64,000 bases of DNA from Alphaproteobacteria bacterium (lineage in GTDB: Bacteria > Pseudomonadota > Alphaproteobacteria > Micropepsales > Micropepsaceae). Both the position numbers and the translations under genes were made by a program. Every line of letters starts with the position of its first letter. The first letter of the stretch is position 1. The stretch spans positions 124,001-188,000 of the forward strand of contig JAGWMG010000001.1 of the NCBI GenBank assembly GCA_028871795.1, written 5' to 3'. Shown one piece after another: positions 34,605-43,693 of the stretch. The notes under the pieces were generated by a model. It saw only the letters and a list, made by a program, of their open reading frames with translations, was not told where the DNA came from and did no database searches.

Positions 34605-35573
34605 ATGATCATGTTCGCCCTCGGCTTACTGGTGTTGGCTCTGGGGGGCGCGGCGTATGCCTATGCGGGCGGCGCCGACGAAGCCGCGCAGAAGCGCATC
34701 GCCGCCGTCGCCAAGCCGTCGGCGGGGCGCGCGTCGCGGGGGGGGGCGGAGACCAACGCCGTGCGCCGCAAGAACGTCCAGGCGCTGCTCAAGGACATCG
34801 AGAAGAAGCAGGCCGAGAACAAGCCGGCCATGACGCTGCGCCGCCGCCTCGATCAGGCGGGTCTCGGCGAGACGTCCGTGCGCAAATTCTGGATTGCTTC
34901 GGGCGCGCTGGCCGCGGTCAGCGCCGCCATATGCTATCTGAGCGGCCAGACCGTGATGGTGATCGCGCTGGCGGCGTTCGGCGCGGGCTTCGGCCTGCCG
35001 CGCTGGGTGCTGGGCTTTCTTAAGGCGCGCCGCGAAAAGAAATTCACCAACGAGTTCGCCGCCGCCATCGACGTGATCGTGCGCAGCGTGAAGTCGGGAC
35101 TGCCCACCAACGACGCGCTCAGGATCGTGGCCGGCGAATTCCGCGATCCGGTGGGCGGCGAGTTCAAGCGGCTGTGCGAAGCCATGAAGCTGGGCGTCAC
35201 CCTGGAGCAGGGCCTCAAGCGCATGCACGAAAGCATGCCGACGACGGAGGTCGGTTTCTTCGCCATCGTGATGACCATTCAGCAGAAATCGGGCGGCAAC
35301 CTGTCCGAGGCCCTGGGCAATCTCGCCGCCGTGCTGCGCGACCGCAAGCGCCTGCAGGGCAAGATCAGGGCCATGTCGTCGGAGGCCAAGGCCTCGGCGG
35401 GGATCATCGGTTCGCTGCCGCCGGGCGTCATGGCCATCGTCTATCTCACGACGCCCGCCTACATGAGCGTGCTCTTCACCGAGAAGGTGGGAAACCTGTT
35501 GCTGGCGGGCTGCGTCGTGTGGATGGGCGTGGGCATCTTCGTCATGCGCAAGATGATCAACTTCAAGCATTGA
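34605..35573 (+). CDS. tadB: Tad pilus inner-membrane platform protein TadB
   Basis: 322 residues, type II secretion GspF-like domain (about 155-285) flanked by membrane helices (N-terminal 1-20, 100-140 and C-terminal 265-310). Typical blocks are FAAAIDVIVRSVKSGLPTND (within 20) and LKRMHESMPTTEVGFFAIVM. With TadC it forms the membrane platform turned by CpaF. It starts 5 bases after cpaF. Confidence 0.95.
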   Translation: MIMFALGLLVLALGGAAYAYAGGADEAAQKRIAAVAKPSAGRASRGGAETNAVRRKNVQALLKDIEKKQAENKPAMTLRRRLDQAGLGETSVRKFWIASGALAAVSAAICYLSGQTVMVIALAAFGAGFGLPRWVLGFLKARREKKFTNEFAAAIDVIVRSVKSGLPTNDALRIVAGEFRDPVGGEFKRLCEAMKLGVTLEQGLKRMHESMPTTEVGFFAIVMTIQQKSGGNLSEALGNLAAVLRDRKRLQGKIRAMSSEAKASAGIIGSLPPGVMAIVYLTTPAYMSVLFTEKVGNLLLAGCVVWMGVGIFVMRKMINFKH

Positions 35574-35583
35574 GGCCGCGCGG

Positions 35584-36570
35584 ATGTCTTTCGGGTTCGA
35601 CTTTCTCGATCTGCTGTTCGATCCGCGCTTCCTGGCGACGGCGGGGGTGGGCATTCTCGCCTTCGCGACCATCCTCACCCTGGGCCTGCCGCTGCTCGAC
35701 CGCGACAACCTCAGCCGGCGGCTGAAAGAGGTCGCCGAGCGGCGGGAGGAATTGCGCGCCCGCCATCATGCCGCCCTCAATGCCAAGCGCGGCTCGCTGC
35801 GCAGCGAGCCGGTGGGCACCACCAAGCTCATCAAGCAGATCGTGGAGCGTTTCAACCTGACCAGGCTGGTGGAATCGGAAGGGGCGCGCGACAAGCTGGT
35901 GAGCGCGGGCCTGCGCAGCCCGACGCACTACATCGTCTTCATGTTCTTCCGGGTGGTGATGCCGTTCATCCTGTTCGCGCTGGCGCTGTTCTATCTGTTC
36001 GTGGTCACGCATTTCGCGTGGTCGGGCACCATGAAGACCGCCGCCGCGGTGGGCGCCGCGCTGTTGGGCTTCTATCTGCCCGACGTCTTCATCTCGAACA
36101 CCATCGCACGCCGCCAGCAGTCGATTATGAATGCGTTTCCCGACGCCCTCGACCTGCTGCTGATCTGCGTCGAATCGGGCATGTCGGTGGAAGCGGCGTT
36201 TTCGAAGGTCGCCTCCGAGGTCGGCGCGGCGTCCACCGAACTGGCGGAGGAATTCGCGCTGACCACGGCGGAGCTTTCCTATCTGCCGGACCGCAAGCAG
36301 GCGTTCGAGAATCTCGCCAAGCGTTGCGGCCATCCCGGCGTCAAGCAGGTGGCGACGGCCCTCAATCAGGCGGAGCGCTACGGCACCCCGCTCGGTCAGG
36401 CGCTACGCGTCTGCGCCCAGGAGAATCGCGAGATGCGCATGGCCGCAGCCGAACAGAAGGCCGCCGCGCTGCCCGCCAAGCTGACGGTGCCGATGATCCT
36501 GTTCTTCCTGCCCTGCCTGTTCGTGGTCATCATGGGCCCGGCGATTATGAAGGTTATGAAGATGTTTTGA
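35584..36570 (+). CDS. tadC: Tad pilus inner-membrane platform protein TadC
   Basis: 328 residues, GspF-like domain (about 180-305) with membrane helices near 20-40, 115-165 and 295-328. Blocks FPDALDLLLICVESGMSVE and LNQAERYGTPLGQALRVCA are typical of TadC. It begins 10 bases after tadB. Its TGA stop abuts the stop codon of the convergent TadD-like gene with no spacer, so no terminator fits between them. Confidence 0.95.
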   Translation: MSFGFDFLDLLFDPRFLATAGVGILAFATILTLGLPLLDRDNLSRRLKEVAERREELRARHHAALNAKRGSLRSEPVGTTKLIKQIVERFNLTRLVESEGARDKLVSAGLRSPTHYIVFMFFRVVMPFILFALALFYLFVVTHFAWSGTMKTAAAVGAALLGFYLPDVFISNTIARRQQSIMNAFPDALDLLLICVESGMSVEAAFSKVASEVGAASTELAEEFALTTAELSYLPDRKQAFENLAKRCGHPGVKQVATALNQAERYGTPLGQALRVCAQENREMRMAAAEQKAAALPAKLTVPMILFFLPCLFVVIMGPAIMKVMKMF

Positions 36571-37449
36571 TTACGGGCGGTCGTTCGCCAGCCTCAGCGC
36601 CGGAATCGCGCTCTTGAGCGGCGGTTTCGCCGCCGGCTTAGCGGCGAGTTTGCGCGCAGCGGCCTTGGCCGGTTTCTTCGCCACCGGCCCGGCCTCAGGA
36701 TCGAAGGGCACGGCCTGCATGACGATGTTCCTCGGCGCGCGGATTGCCGCGCCGTCGGTCTTGAACGCGACCAGCGGCTTGGGCGGGCGCGAGGCGGCCG
36801 GCGGCGTCGCCGCGGGAGCGGGGGAGACGGTTGCGGCGGCGGAGGCTTTCGGCTCCGCCAGCCCGTCGATCAGCGCCAGATTGCGCGCGATCTGGGGATT
36901 ACCGGCTGCGGAGGCTTCGCCCATCAGCGCCTTCGCCTGGACGGGATCGCCCGCCAGCATGCGCGACAAGGCGAAATTGTTGAGCACCACGGGCTCGCCC
37001 GGCTTCAGCACCAGGGCGCGCTGATAAGCTTGGCGCGCCTTGGCGGAATCGCGCATCTGGTCGTAGGCCACGCCGAGGGCGGAATAGAGCGTCCAGTCGC
37101 CGGGCTGCAGTTCCACCGCGCGCGTGAGGAATTGCACGGCTTCCGGCGCCCGTCCTTGCTGGGTCAGCACTTTGCCGTATTCGCCGACGACGCGCGCATC
37201 GTCGGGATTCACCAGCATCAATTGGCCGAGCGTGTGCAACGCGCCGGCGTAATCGCCTTTGGCGCGCAAGAGCTGGGCGGCGCGGATTTCATCGTCCAAG
37301 CTGATCGGGGCGGTGCTGTCGGACGCGCTGCCGGCTGTGGCGCCGTCGCTGCTTTGCGCCGCCGCGGATTTGGCGGGATCCGACGCGCAGGCTCCAAGGG
37401 CGGCGGCCGACAGGGCGAGCGCTCCCAGACTGGCGAATAGACGGTGCAT
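36571..37449 (-). CDS. tadD: TadD-like tetratricopeptide lipoprotein
   Basis: 292 residues. The signal MHRLFASLGALALSAAALGAC carries a lipobox (LGAC) so the protein is likely lipid-anchored. TPR-type repeats span about 65-190 (LLRAKGDYAGALHTLGQLML; DWTLYSALGVAYDQMRDSAK). The C-terminal third is rich in Ala, Pro and Lys (AKKPAKAAARKLAAKPAAKP), probably unstructured. TadD acts as a pilotin-like helper of the secretin in other Tad systems. It is encoded opposite to the operon, convergent with tadC. Confidence 0.85.
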   Translation of the reverse strand: MHRLFASLGALALSAAALGACASDPAKSAAAQSSDGATAGSASDSTAPISLDDEIRAAQLLRAKGDYAGALHTLGQLMLVNPDDARVVGEYGKVLTQQGRAPEAVQFLTRAVELQPGDWTLYSALGVAYDQMRDSAKARQAYQRALVLKPGEPVVLNNFALSRMLAGDPVQAKALMGEASAAGNPQIARNLALIDGLAEPKASAAATVSPAPAATPPAASRPPKPLVAFKTDGAAIRAPRNIVMQAVPFDPEAGPVAKKPAKAAARKLAAKPAAKPPLKSAIPALRLANDRP

Positions 37450-37580
37450 GGCAAAGCCCTTCGAGTGGCAATCTGCTCCGCCGCCGAGCATGCGCGGACG
37501 CGGTCAACAAATTCTTAAATCCGGCATATTATTAAAGACGGCGTCCAATTCCTGACGCAATGATATGGGATTGGTGTCCC

Positions 37581-38621
37581 ATGACACGGCATCGGGCGAT
37601 GCGTACCGCTGTTGCGGCCGTCGTTGCTTTGGCGCTTCCGACCGCCGGTCGGGCCCAGGGCGCGCCGCCGCGCCTGTCTTTCCAGGTGGCGACCGGTTCG
37701 ACGGCGGGCACCTATTTTCCAATGGGCGAGTTGATCGCGGGCATCGTCAGCCATCCGCCGGGGCTGCCGCGCTGCGACGCGGGCGGGGTGTGCGGTCCGC
37801 TCGGCCTGATCGTGTCGGCGCGCACCAGTGCGGGCGCGGTCGCCAATGTGCTGGCGGTGAATGCCGGCGCGGTTGATTCCGGCCTGGCGCAGGCCAATGT
37901 GGTCGCCGACGCGCTGGCCGGCACCGGCGCGTTCCACCAGGCGGGGCGCCAGACGCACATTCGCACGATCGCCAATCTGTTCCCGGAAACGGTGCAGCTG
38001 GTGGTCGCCGCCAAGGCGCCCATCGCCAAGCTCGCCGATCTGCGCGGCAAGCGCGTTTCGATCGGCGCCGAGGGCGCCGGCGCGGGCGTGGCCGCGCGCG
38101 AAATCCTCGCCGCCTACCACATCGCGGAGTGGCGGCTGGACATCCGCCGCGACTCCTACGATGTCGACGCCAGCCTGTTGCTGCAGGGCAAGATCGACGC
38201 GTTCTTCTATATGGGCGCGGCACCGTCGGAGGTGGTGAACGATCTGGTTGCGAGCCGCTCCGCCCGGCTGATCGCCATCGGCGGCAAGGCGCGCGGCCGT
38301 CTGTTCAAGCGCGATCCCAGTTTCTCCGCTTATACGATTCCGGCGGACACCTATCCGGGGTCGGGCGCCATCGAGACCGTGTCCTGCCGCACGCTGTGGA
38401 TCGTGAAGGACAGCGCCCCGCCCGGCGTCGTCTACGGCATGCTTCGCGCGCTGTTCCATCCGGCCAACCGCGCTTTGCTGGATTCGGGCGAACGTTCGGC
38501 GCGTTACATCCGTCTCGACCAGGCCGCCGAAGGCTTGACCGCGCCGCTGCATCCCGGCGCCGCGCGTTACTTCCGCGAAATGGGCAAGCTCGCCGATCTC
38601 AAAGCGGAGCGGCGGGATTAG
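37581..38621 (+). CDS. TAXI-family TRAP-type solute-binding protein
   Basis: 346 residues with a signal peptide (MRTAVAAVVALALPTAGRAQ after MTRHRA). The mature part matches TAXI receptors: FQVATGSTAGTYFPMGELIA, ANVLAVNAGAVDSGLAQANV, and SIGAEGAGAGVAAREIL with a later DAFFYMGAAPSEVV. These bind small carboxylates or amino acids in the periplasm and feed TRAP permeases. No DctM/DctQ-type membrane gene is nearby, so it is an orphan here. A start at 37560 is possible. Confidence 0.85.
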   Translation: MTRHRAMRTAVAAVVALALPTAGRAQGAPPRLSFQVATGSTAGTYFPMGELIAGIVSHPPGLPRCDAGGVCGPLGLIVSARTSAGAVANVLAVNAGAVDSGLAQANVVADALAGTGAFHQAGRQTHIRTIANLFPETVQLVVAAKAPIAKLADLRGKRVSIGAEGAGAGVAAREILAAYHIAEWRLDIRRDSYDVDASLLLQGKIDAFFYMGAAPSEVVNDLVASRSARLIAIGGKARGRLFKRDPSFSAYTIPADTYPGSGAIETVSCRTLWIVKDSAPPGVVYGMLRALFHPANRALLDSGERSARYIRLDQAAEGLTAPLHPGAARYFREMGKLADLKAERRD

Positions 38622-38668
38622 GGGCGGGAACCCGACGGTGGACGGCGCGGCGGGAGGCCCGCTTTGTT

Positions 38669-39253
38669 TCAGCGACCGTAACTTGAGCCCGCGCGGAGGC
38701 GGCGCGGGTCCGCGACATCGTGAACGCGACGCGCCTTGATGTCGGCGAGCAGGCCCTTCAGCCATTCGCGGTCGAGCAGCCGCTGCTTCTCCAGGTGCCG
38801 CAAAAGGTGTTCGCCGCCCGTCGAGATCACCGGGCGCAGCGCCTTGCGGATGGGGCCGAGCTTGGCGATGCGTTCGTCGAGGTGCGCGATCCGGCGGCGG
38901 ACAAGCTCCTCGACGTGCGCAAGATCGCAGAGGTGCAGGAACAACAACGCGCCGTAAAGCGTCTGCGAGACCGGACCTTCCTCCGCGAATTGCCGATGCA
39001 GCAATTCGCGGAACTCGGCCTTTCCCTTGGCGGTGATCCTGTAGACGGTGCGCATGCCGCCGCGCGCCACGCGCTGGCGGGAAACCGCTGAGATCAGATC
39101 CTCTTTTTCGAGTTGCCGGATGGCGTAGTAGAGCGTCCCCACGTCGACGTCGATGTAGCATTCGACCATCGCATTCTTGAGGCGCCGCTTGATCTCGTAG
39201 GGGTGGAAGTCCCCCCGGTGCAGCACGCCGAGAATCAACATTCTTGCTTTCAT
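38669..39253 (-). CDS. PadR-family transcriptional regulator
   Basis: 194 residues. The N-terminal winged helix (about 1-80) has the PadR pattern MLILGVLHRGDFHPYEIKRRL (shown as LGVLHRGDFHPYEIKRRL), DVGTLYYAIRQLEKEDLI and YRITAKGKAEFRELL. The C-terminal helical part (about 95-180) would dimerise. PadR proteins usually repress their neighbour and respond to phenolics or drugs. It faces a small membrane-protein gene across a 54-base gap that holds a palindrome, so autoregulation and control of that gene are likely. Confidence 0.9.
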   Translation of the reverse strand: MKARMLILGVLHRGDFHPYEIKRRLKNAMVECYIDVDVGTLYYAIRQLEKEDLISAVSRQRVARGGMRTVYRITAKGKAEFRELLHRQFAEEGPVSQTLYGALLFLHLCDLAHVEELVRRRIAHLDERIAKLGPIRKALRPVISTGGEHLLRHLEKQRLLDREWLKGLLADIKARRVHDVADPRRLRAGSSYGR

Positions 39254-39269
39254 AGTTTAATTAGACTAT
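39252..39269. promoter_or_regulatory. palindromic operator between PadR gene and membrane-protein gene
   Basis: ATAGTTTAATTAGACTAT is a near-perfect inverted repeat (one mismatched pair). It touches the PadR start codon and lies 39 bases before the divergent gene, so a bound dimer could block both promoters. PadR sites usually have arms about 8 bases apart, as here (ATAGT-N8-ACTAT). Confidence 0.5.
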
Positions 39270-39307
39270 TATGATCCAACTAAACAAGGGGCAGGAGAAG
39301 ACGGCGC

Positions 39308-39697
39308 ATGTGGCGGACGATCGCGGCAGTGCTCTTGGGACTCGCAGCGTGGGCGGCGGCGGTGACGATCCTGAACTGGGGCTTGCGACTGTGGCTGCCG
39401 GGCTATGGCGCAGTGGAGCATACGATGCTGTTCACGCTTCCCATGAAACTGGCTCGGCTTTCGATCGCGGCGGCCGCCTCGCTTGCCGCCGGGGCGATCG
39501 TGCGCGCCGTTGCGCCCGCAAGCCGCTGGGCGCCGTGGATCGTCGGCCTGGTGATGGTCGCGTTGTTCCTGCCGAGCCACGTCTCTCTGTGGAACAGGTT
39601 TCCCATTTGGTACCACCTGACGTTCCTCCTCACGCTGGCTCCGCTGGTGGCACTCGGCGCCTCGTTCCTCCCGCGCGGCAAGCCGGCCGCGGCGTAG
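39308..39697 (+). CDS. small integral membrane protein
   Basis: 129 residues with four hydrophobic stretches (about 4-25, 38-64, 72-92, 102-122). No family recognised. It is divergent from the PadR regulator and probably its target. Since PadR-controlled genes often encode exporters or envelope proteins, a stress-response role is possible but unproven. Conserved charged residues in the helices are few, so it is not obviously a transporter. Confidence 0.7.
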   Translation: MWRTIAAVLLGLAAWAAAVTILNWGLRLWLPGYGAVEHTMLFTLPMKLARLSIAAAASLAAGAIVRAVAPASRWAPWIVGLVMVALFLPSHVSLWNRFPIWYHLTFLLTLAPLVALGASFLPRGKPAAA

Positions 39698-39762
39698 TGG
39701 GCACTCATGGAAGAAGCTGGAGCGATCCGTAATTCGATAGTCATTCCGCCCGGGAGAAACCT

Positions 39763-40152
39763 ATGAAGCGCACATGGACGATAATTGGCGTAGCCGACGT
39801 GCCCCGGAGCTTCAAGTGGTACCAGTCGCTGTTTGACCTTCCGCGGACGGCTCCTGCCCACGACGACTTCGGGCAAATCGTCGACTCGGATGGAACGGTC
39901 TTGCTCTGTCTCCACGAGTGGGGTGCCCACGAGCATCCCTCGTTGACAAGTCCCCACTACGCCAAGCCTGGCAACGGCCTCCTCTTGTTCTTCCGGATCG
40001 ACAACTTTGACGCAGCTTTGCAAAGGGCGCGCACGCTCGTCAGCCGGCTGGAAGAAGAGCCACATGTGAATCCCAGCACTGGAACCATGGAGTTTTCGCT
40101 CCGAGATCTTGACGGTTACTACGTCACCATCAGCGCGCTCGATACGGCCTAA
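39763..40152 (+). CDS. glyoxalase/bleomycin-resistance (VOC) family protein
   Basis: 129 residues with two beta-alpha-beta-beta-beta modules of the vicinal oxygen chelate fold. It starts VADVPRSFKWYQSLFDLPR and has VLLCLHEWGAHEH, LLLFFRIDNFDAALQRAR and the metal-ligand-like FSLRDLDGYYVTISA. Such proteins bind or modify small molecules; the substrate is unknown. It lies 65 bases after the membrane-protein gene and may share its operon. The 203 bases after it up to the GST gene show no gene. Confidence 0.88.
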   Translation: MKRTWTIIGVADVPRSFKWYQSLFDLPRTAPAHDDFGQIVDSDGTVLLCLHEWGAHEHPSLTSPHYAKPGNGLLLFFRIDNFDAALQRARTLVSRLEEEPHVNPSTGTMEFSLRDLDGYYVTISALDTA

Positions 40153-40355
40153 CCCCTGGCGGACAGGTTCCGCATGTTTTTTTGGTGGACATGGGCATAC
40201 GCGACGCTCGCAGCGAGGTTCGCAACCGGTCCGTTAACGGCCGTTTGATTGTGCGAAAAAGATCATAGCCTTTGGATCGTTCGGCGTCGTGCGGACGGCA
40301 ACAATCGGCGCAAGGCGGAGCAGGCCGACTTCGCCGCGGCGTGCGATCTTATCCG

Positions 40356-41033
40356 CTAGGCGGACAAATACCGCGGCAGGCCCGCGTCCACTTCCGCCTT
40401 GGCGGCGCGGCCCCAATCCTGCATCGCCGGCAATGCCATCATCCGTTCGCAATACGCCTTGGCGCTCGGCGGCAGCGCCACCCCGTAAGTGAGAAAGCGC
40501 GACACGACGGGCGCATACATGCAGTCGGCGACGCAGAAGCGTCCGAACAGGAAGCCGCCGCCGTGAGCGCTCAGCGCCTGCGTCCAGGCCTCGATGATGC
40601 GCGCGATCTGTTCCTTGGTGGCGTCGCGCAACGCCGGCGCCGGCAGCGTGCGCGCGAATTCCATCGTCAACTGATCGCGCAGATCGGGGAATCCCGAATG
40701 CATTTCGGCGGCATAGGCGCGCGCTTGGGCGCGCGCGCCCGCCTCGTCGGGCCACAGCTTCGCCTCGGGGTGGCGTTCGGCCAGCGTTTCGCAGATGGCA
40801 AGACTGTCCCACACCGTCGCGGGGCCCCCGTTTTCGTCGATCTTGAGCACCGGAACGCGCCCGGTGGGGGAATGCTTCGAGATCTCTTGGCGCGTGGCGG
40901 ACGCTTGCGTGCGGCGCAGGGCGATCACGACTTCCTCGAAAGGCGCCCCGGTGGCGCGCATCGCCACATAGGGCCGCAGGCTCCAGCTCGACCAGTTCTT
41001 GGTGCCGAGGATCAAGGTGTAGCGCGCGGCCAT
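40356..41033 (-). CDS. glutathione S-transferase
   Basis: 225 residues. The N-terminal thioredoxin-fold domain starts YTLILGTKNWSSWSLRPYVA and has TGRVPVLKIDE with the cis-proline and DSLAICETLAERHP for glutathione binding. The C-terminal part is helical (FGRFCVADCMYAPVVSRFL). The tryptophan-serine-serine-tryptophan start is common in a bacterial GST subgroup. The role is probably detoxification; substrate unknown. The start at 41033 is chosen since a longer frame adds a non-matching tail. Confidence 0.92.
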   Translation of the reverse strand: MAARYTLILGTKNWSSWSLRPYVAMRATGAPFEEVVIALRRTQASATRQEISKHSPTGRVPVLKIDENGGPATVWDSLAICETLAERHPEAKLWPDEAGARAQARAYAAEMHSGFPDLRDQLTMEFARTLPAPALRDATKEQIARIIEAWTQALSAHGGGFLFGRFCVADCMYAPVVSRFLTYGVALPPSAKAYCERMMALPAMQDWGRAAKAEVDAGLPRYLSA

Positions 41034-41097
41034 GGCGTTTCTCCGGTGGCGGTCAGGACCTGCCGTTTCTAGAGTTCCGGGCGGCAGACTCAAGACC

Positions 41098-42030
41098 TCA
41101 ATACGCCGTTTCGACGTCGACGATATTTTCCGGCCGCTGGCCGCGTTCGAACAGCGCGATGCCGTCGAGCACGTATTGCACGGCGATGGCCGGCTGGGAG
41201 ACGGCCGCGATATGTGGCGTCACCGTGATCTTGGGATGGTTCCACAGCGGGCTCGCTTTCGCCAGCGGCTCGTTTTCGAAGACGTCGAGCACGGCGCCCG
41301 AAAGCCGCCCCGAAGCGAGCGCCGCGATCAGGTCGGCTTCGATCAGATGCCCGCCGCGCGCCGCGTTGATGACGAAAGCGCCTTGCGGCAGCGCCGCGAA
41401 CGTCCTGGCGTTGAGGATGCCCGCCGTCTTGCGGGTGAGCGACAGCAGGCAGACCAGAATGTCGGCCTGGCCGAGGAAGGCGTCGAATTCCGCCTCGCCG
41501 GCAAAACTTCTGACGCCGGGAAGGCTCTTGCGGCTGCGGCTCCAGGCCGAGAGGGCAAAGCCCAGCTCCATGAGGCGCCGCGCCGTGAAGCTGCCGATCT
41601 CGCCCAGGCCGAGCAGGCCGATGCGCGTGTCTTCGGTGCGGCGCGGCAGCGCCATCTGGCGCCACTGCCGTTTGCGTTGGGCCTCGTCGAACAACCGCTG
41701 ACAGCGGTGACGGATCAGCACGTGCATGAGCACGAACTGCGCCATTTCCACCGCCAGGCTTTTGTCCGCGAAGCGGACCAGCGGCACGCGTCTGGGATAT
41801 TCCGGGTCGCACAGGAAGCCGTCCACGCCGGCGCCCAGCGAGAAGGCGGCTTTCAGGTTGGGAAAGGATTTCAGCAGTCCCGGCGGCGGGCGGAAGCTCA
41901 AGACATAATCGACGTTCTCGGGCGCGTAGCTGTCGCGGCCGTGGACGAGGACATTGACCGCGTCGAGCGAGGAGGCCCACAGGGCGGACCACTTCGCCGG
42001 CACGACCATCAAGAGGTTGGGTTTTGCCAT
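41098..42030 (-). CDS. ghrA: glyoxylate/hydroxypyruvate reductase A-type dehydrogenase
   Basis: 310-residue D-2-hydroxyacid dehydrogenase. It has the NAD(P) motif RIGLLGLGEIGSFTARRL, the NAARGGHLIEADLIAAL block, the LDVFENEPLAK block, and the catalytic histidine in ITVTPHIAAVS. The catalytic arginine is in FVINAARGG and the glutamate in FENEPL. Family length and start MAKPNLLMVVP fit GhrA, which reduces glyoxylate or hydroxypyruvate. The upstream GST gene lies 64 bases downstream on the same strand. Confidence 0.88.
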   Translation of the reverse strand: MAKPNLLMVVPAKWSALWASSLDAVNVLVHGRDSYAPENVDYVLSFRPPPGLLKSFPNLKAAFSLGAGVDGFLCDPEYPRRVPLVRFADKSLAVEMAQFVLMHVLIRHRCQRLFDEAQRKRQWRQMALPRRTEDTRIGLLGLGEIGSFTARRLMELGFALSAWSRSRKSLPGVRSFAGEAEFDAFLGQADILVCLLSLTRKTAGILNARTFAALPQGAFVINAARGGHLIEADLIAALASGRLSGAVLDVFENEPLAKASPLWNHPKITVTPHIAAVSQPAIAVQYVLDGIALFERGQRPENIVDVETAY

Positions 42031-42171
42031 GGCCGGACGCTCGCCGCTTTGGCGGCTCAATTCAAGAGCGCCCCGGTTCGGGATGGCTCATGCCTGGATG
42101 TAGACGGCGTTGGCCTTCCGTTTCTGAACTGTATCATGCCGTCGGTGTTGCGACTCTTCCGCCGCCGCGCG

Positions 42172-42729
42172 CTATTTCTTCGGCGGCGGAATCGGCAGCG
42201 GGCTGTCGCTTTGCGTGCGCAGATAGGCGAGCAGGTTGAGGCGGTCCTGTTCGCTGCTCAGGCCGGCGAAGGACATCTTGGTGCCCGTCACCATGCCTTG
42301 CGGCGACTTCAGGAAGCGGAACAGCGTGTCGTAGGTCCACGGATCGTGGCTCGCCGCCATGGCGCTCGAATAGTCGAAGCCGGGATGGGTCGCCCGCGCG
42401 CGGCCGACGACGCCCCACAGATTCGGCCCGATCTTGTTGGGGCCGCCCTTGGAGAGATCGTGGCACTGCTCGCAGCGCGTCGAGATGTCCTTGCCGGCGG
42501 CGACGTCGGCCGCGGGCAGCACGGTGCCGAAATCGGGGAGCGGTTCCTCGGCGGGAGCGGCTTGGGGGGCGCTCGCCGTCTTTTCTTCCGGCACGCCTTG
42601 CACGATGTAGCCCGGCTTGGCCGGCGCTTGATTCTCGAAAATGGCGTCGGCCGAGAACTTGACCACCAGGACGACGATCAGCGTGCCGAGGACCGCGCCG
42701 ATGATTTTGTTCCATTCCCAGGAATCCAT
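42172..42729 (-). CDS. cycM: membrane-anchored cytochrome c (CycM type)
   Basis: 185 residues. An uncleaved N-terminal helix (MDSWEWNKIIGAVLGTLIVV) anchors the protein. A proline-rich linker follows, then a class I cytochrome c domain with CEQCH (C86-H90) and the axial methionine in TGTKMSFAG. The pattern matches CycM, which passes electrons from the bc1 complex to aa3 oxidase in rhizobia. The start at 42729 gives the CycM length; an ATG at 42801 would put a polar tail first. It is divergent from kdsB, the usual gene order in Alphaproteobacteria. Confidence 0.9.
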   Translation of the reverse strand: MDSWEWNKIIGAVLGTLIVVLVVKFSADAIFENQAPAKPGYIVQGVPEEKTASAPQAAPAEEPLPDFGTVLPAADVAAGKDISTRCEQCHDLSKGGPNKIGPNLWGVVGRARATHPGFDYSSAMAASHDPWTYDTLFRFLKSPQGMVTGTKMSFAGLSSEQDRLNLLAYLRTQSDSPLPIPPPKK

Positions 42730-42952
42730 ATAGTCAGGCTCCGTGTGCTGCGGATTGGCGCCGCGAAAGGACGGGATTGCGTCCGCGACCGAATGCGACA
42801 TTACAGACGCGACTTATAGCGTCATTGCGGCGAAGCGTCGCAGAAACTGTGAGTATTGTCTTGGTCCTTACGTAAAGGCAGGTACAGGTTGTGAAGGTCC
42901 GGCTTGATCGTAGAGGACGGGCCGGCGCGAATCGAAGGGGAATAAAGCGCTT

Positions 42953-43693
42953 ATGAAACCCATCGTCATCATCCCGGCGCGGATGGCATCCACGCGGCTG
43001 CCCGGCAAGCCGCTCGCCGACATCGCCGGCGTTCCCATGATCGTGCGGGTCTGGCGGCAGGCGGCGGCGGCAAACGTCGGTCCCGTCGTCGTCGCTGCCG
43101 CCGAGCGCGAGATCGCCCAGGCCGTCGAGAATGCCGGCGGGCGCGCGGTGCTGACGGCGCCGGATCTGCCGTCGGGTTCGGACCGGGTGTGGGCCGCCTT
43201 GAATGCGGTGGACCGCGGCTTCGAACATGACGTCGTCGTCAACTTGCAAGGCGACCTGCCGGCCGTCGAGCCGTCTTACATCCGCGCCTGCATCGACGCC
43301 TTGGCAACCACCGGCGCCGACATCGCCACGCTGGCCGCCGAGATCGACGACGATGCCGACGCCGACAACGTCAACGTCGCCAAGGCGATCGTGAGCTGGG
43401 ACGTCACCCAGGCGCGCGGCAAGGCGCATTATTTCACGCGGGCGCGCTGTCCGTGGGGCGAGGGACCGTTGTACTTCCACGTCGGAATCTACGCCTATAC
43501 CCGCGCCGCGCTGGGCCGCTTCGTGGGCCTCTTGCCGTCGCCGCTGGAGAAGCGCGAGAAGCTGGAGCAGTTGCGGGCGCTGGAAGCCGGCATGAGCATT
43601 GCCGTCGCCCAGGTGGACGGCGTGCCCTTGAGCGTCGATACGCAAGACGATCTGAAGCAGGCGCGCGCCCTGTTGGCGCACGAGAAGGTTTGA
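42953..43693 (+). CDS. kdsB: 3-deoxy-manno-octulosonate cytidylyltransferase
   Basis: 246 residues. Activates Kdo with CTP for lipopolysaccharide inner core. Family motifs: IIPARMASTRLPGKPLADIA, PSGSDRVWAA, VNLQGDLPAVEP and the C-terminal HVGIYAYTRAALGRF and EKLEQLRALEAG. Length is typical. Its stop overlaps the pheA start as TGATG. Confidence 0.96.
   Translation: MKPIVIIPARMASTRLPGKPLADIAGVPMIVRVWRQAAAANVGPVVVAAAEREIAQAVENAGGRAVLTAPDLPSGSDRVWAALNAVDRGFEHDVVVNLQGDLPAVEPSYIRACIDALATTGADIATLAAEIDDDADADNVNVAKAIVSWDVTQARGKAHYFTRARCPWGEGPLYFHVGIYAYTRAALGRFVGLLPSPLEKREKLEQLRALEAGMSIAVAQVDGVPLSVDTQDDLKQARALLAHEKV

Noticed and set aside
40153..40355. A gene in the gap between the VOC protein and the GST gene
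   Set aside because: All frames are short or shadows, without a ribosome site or known motif.
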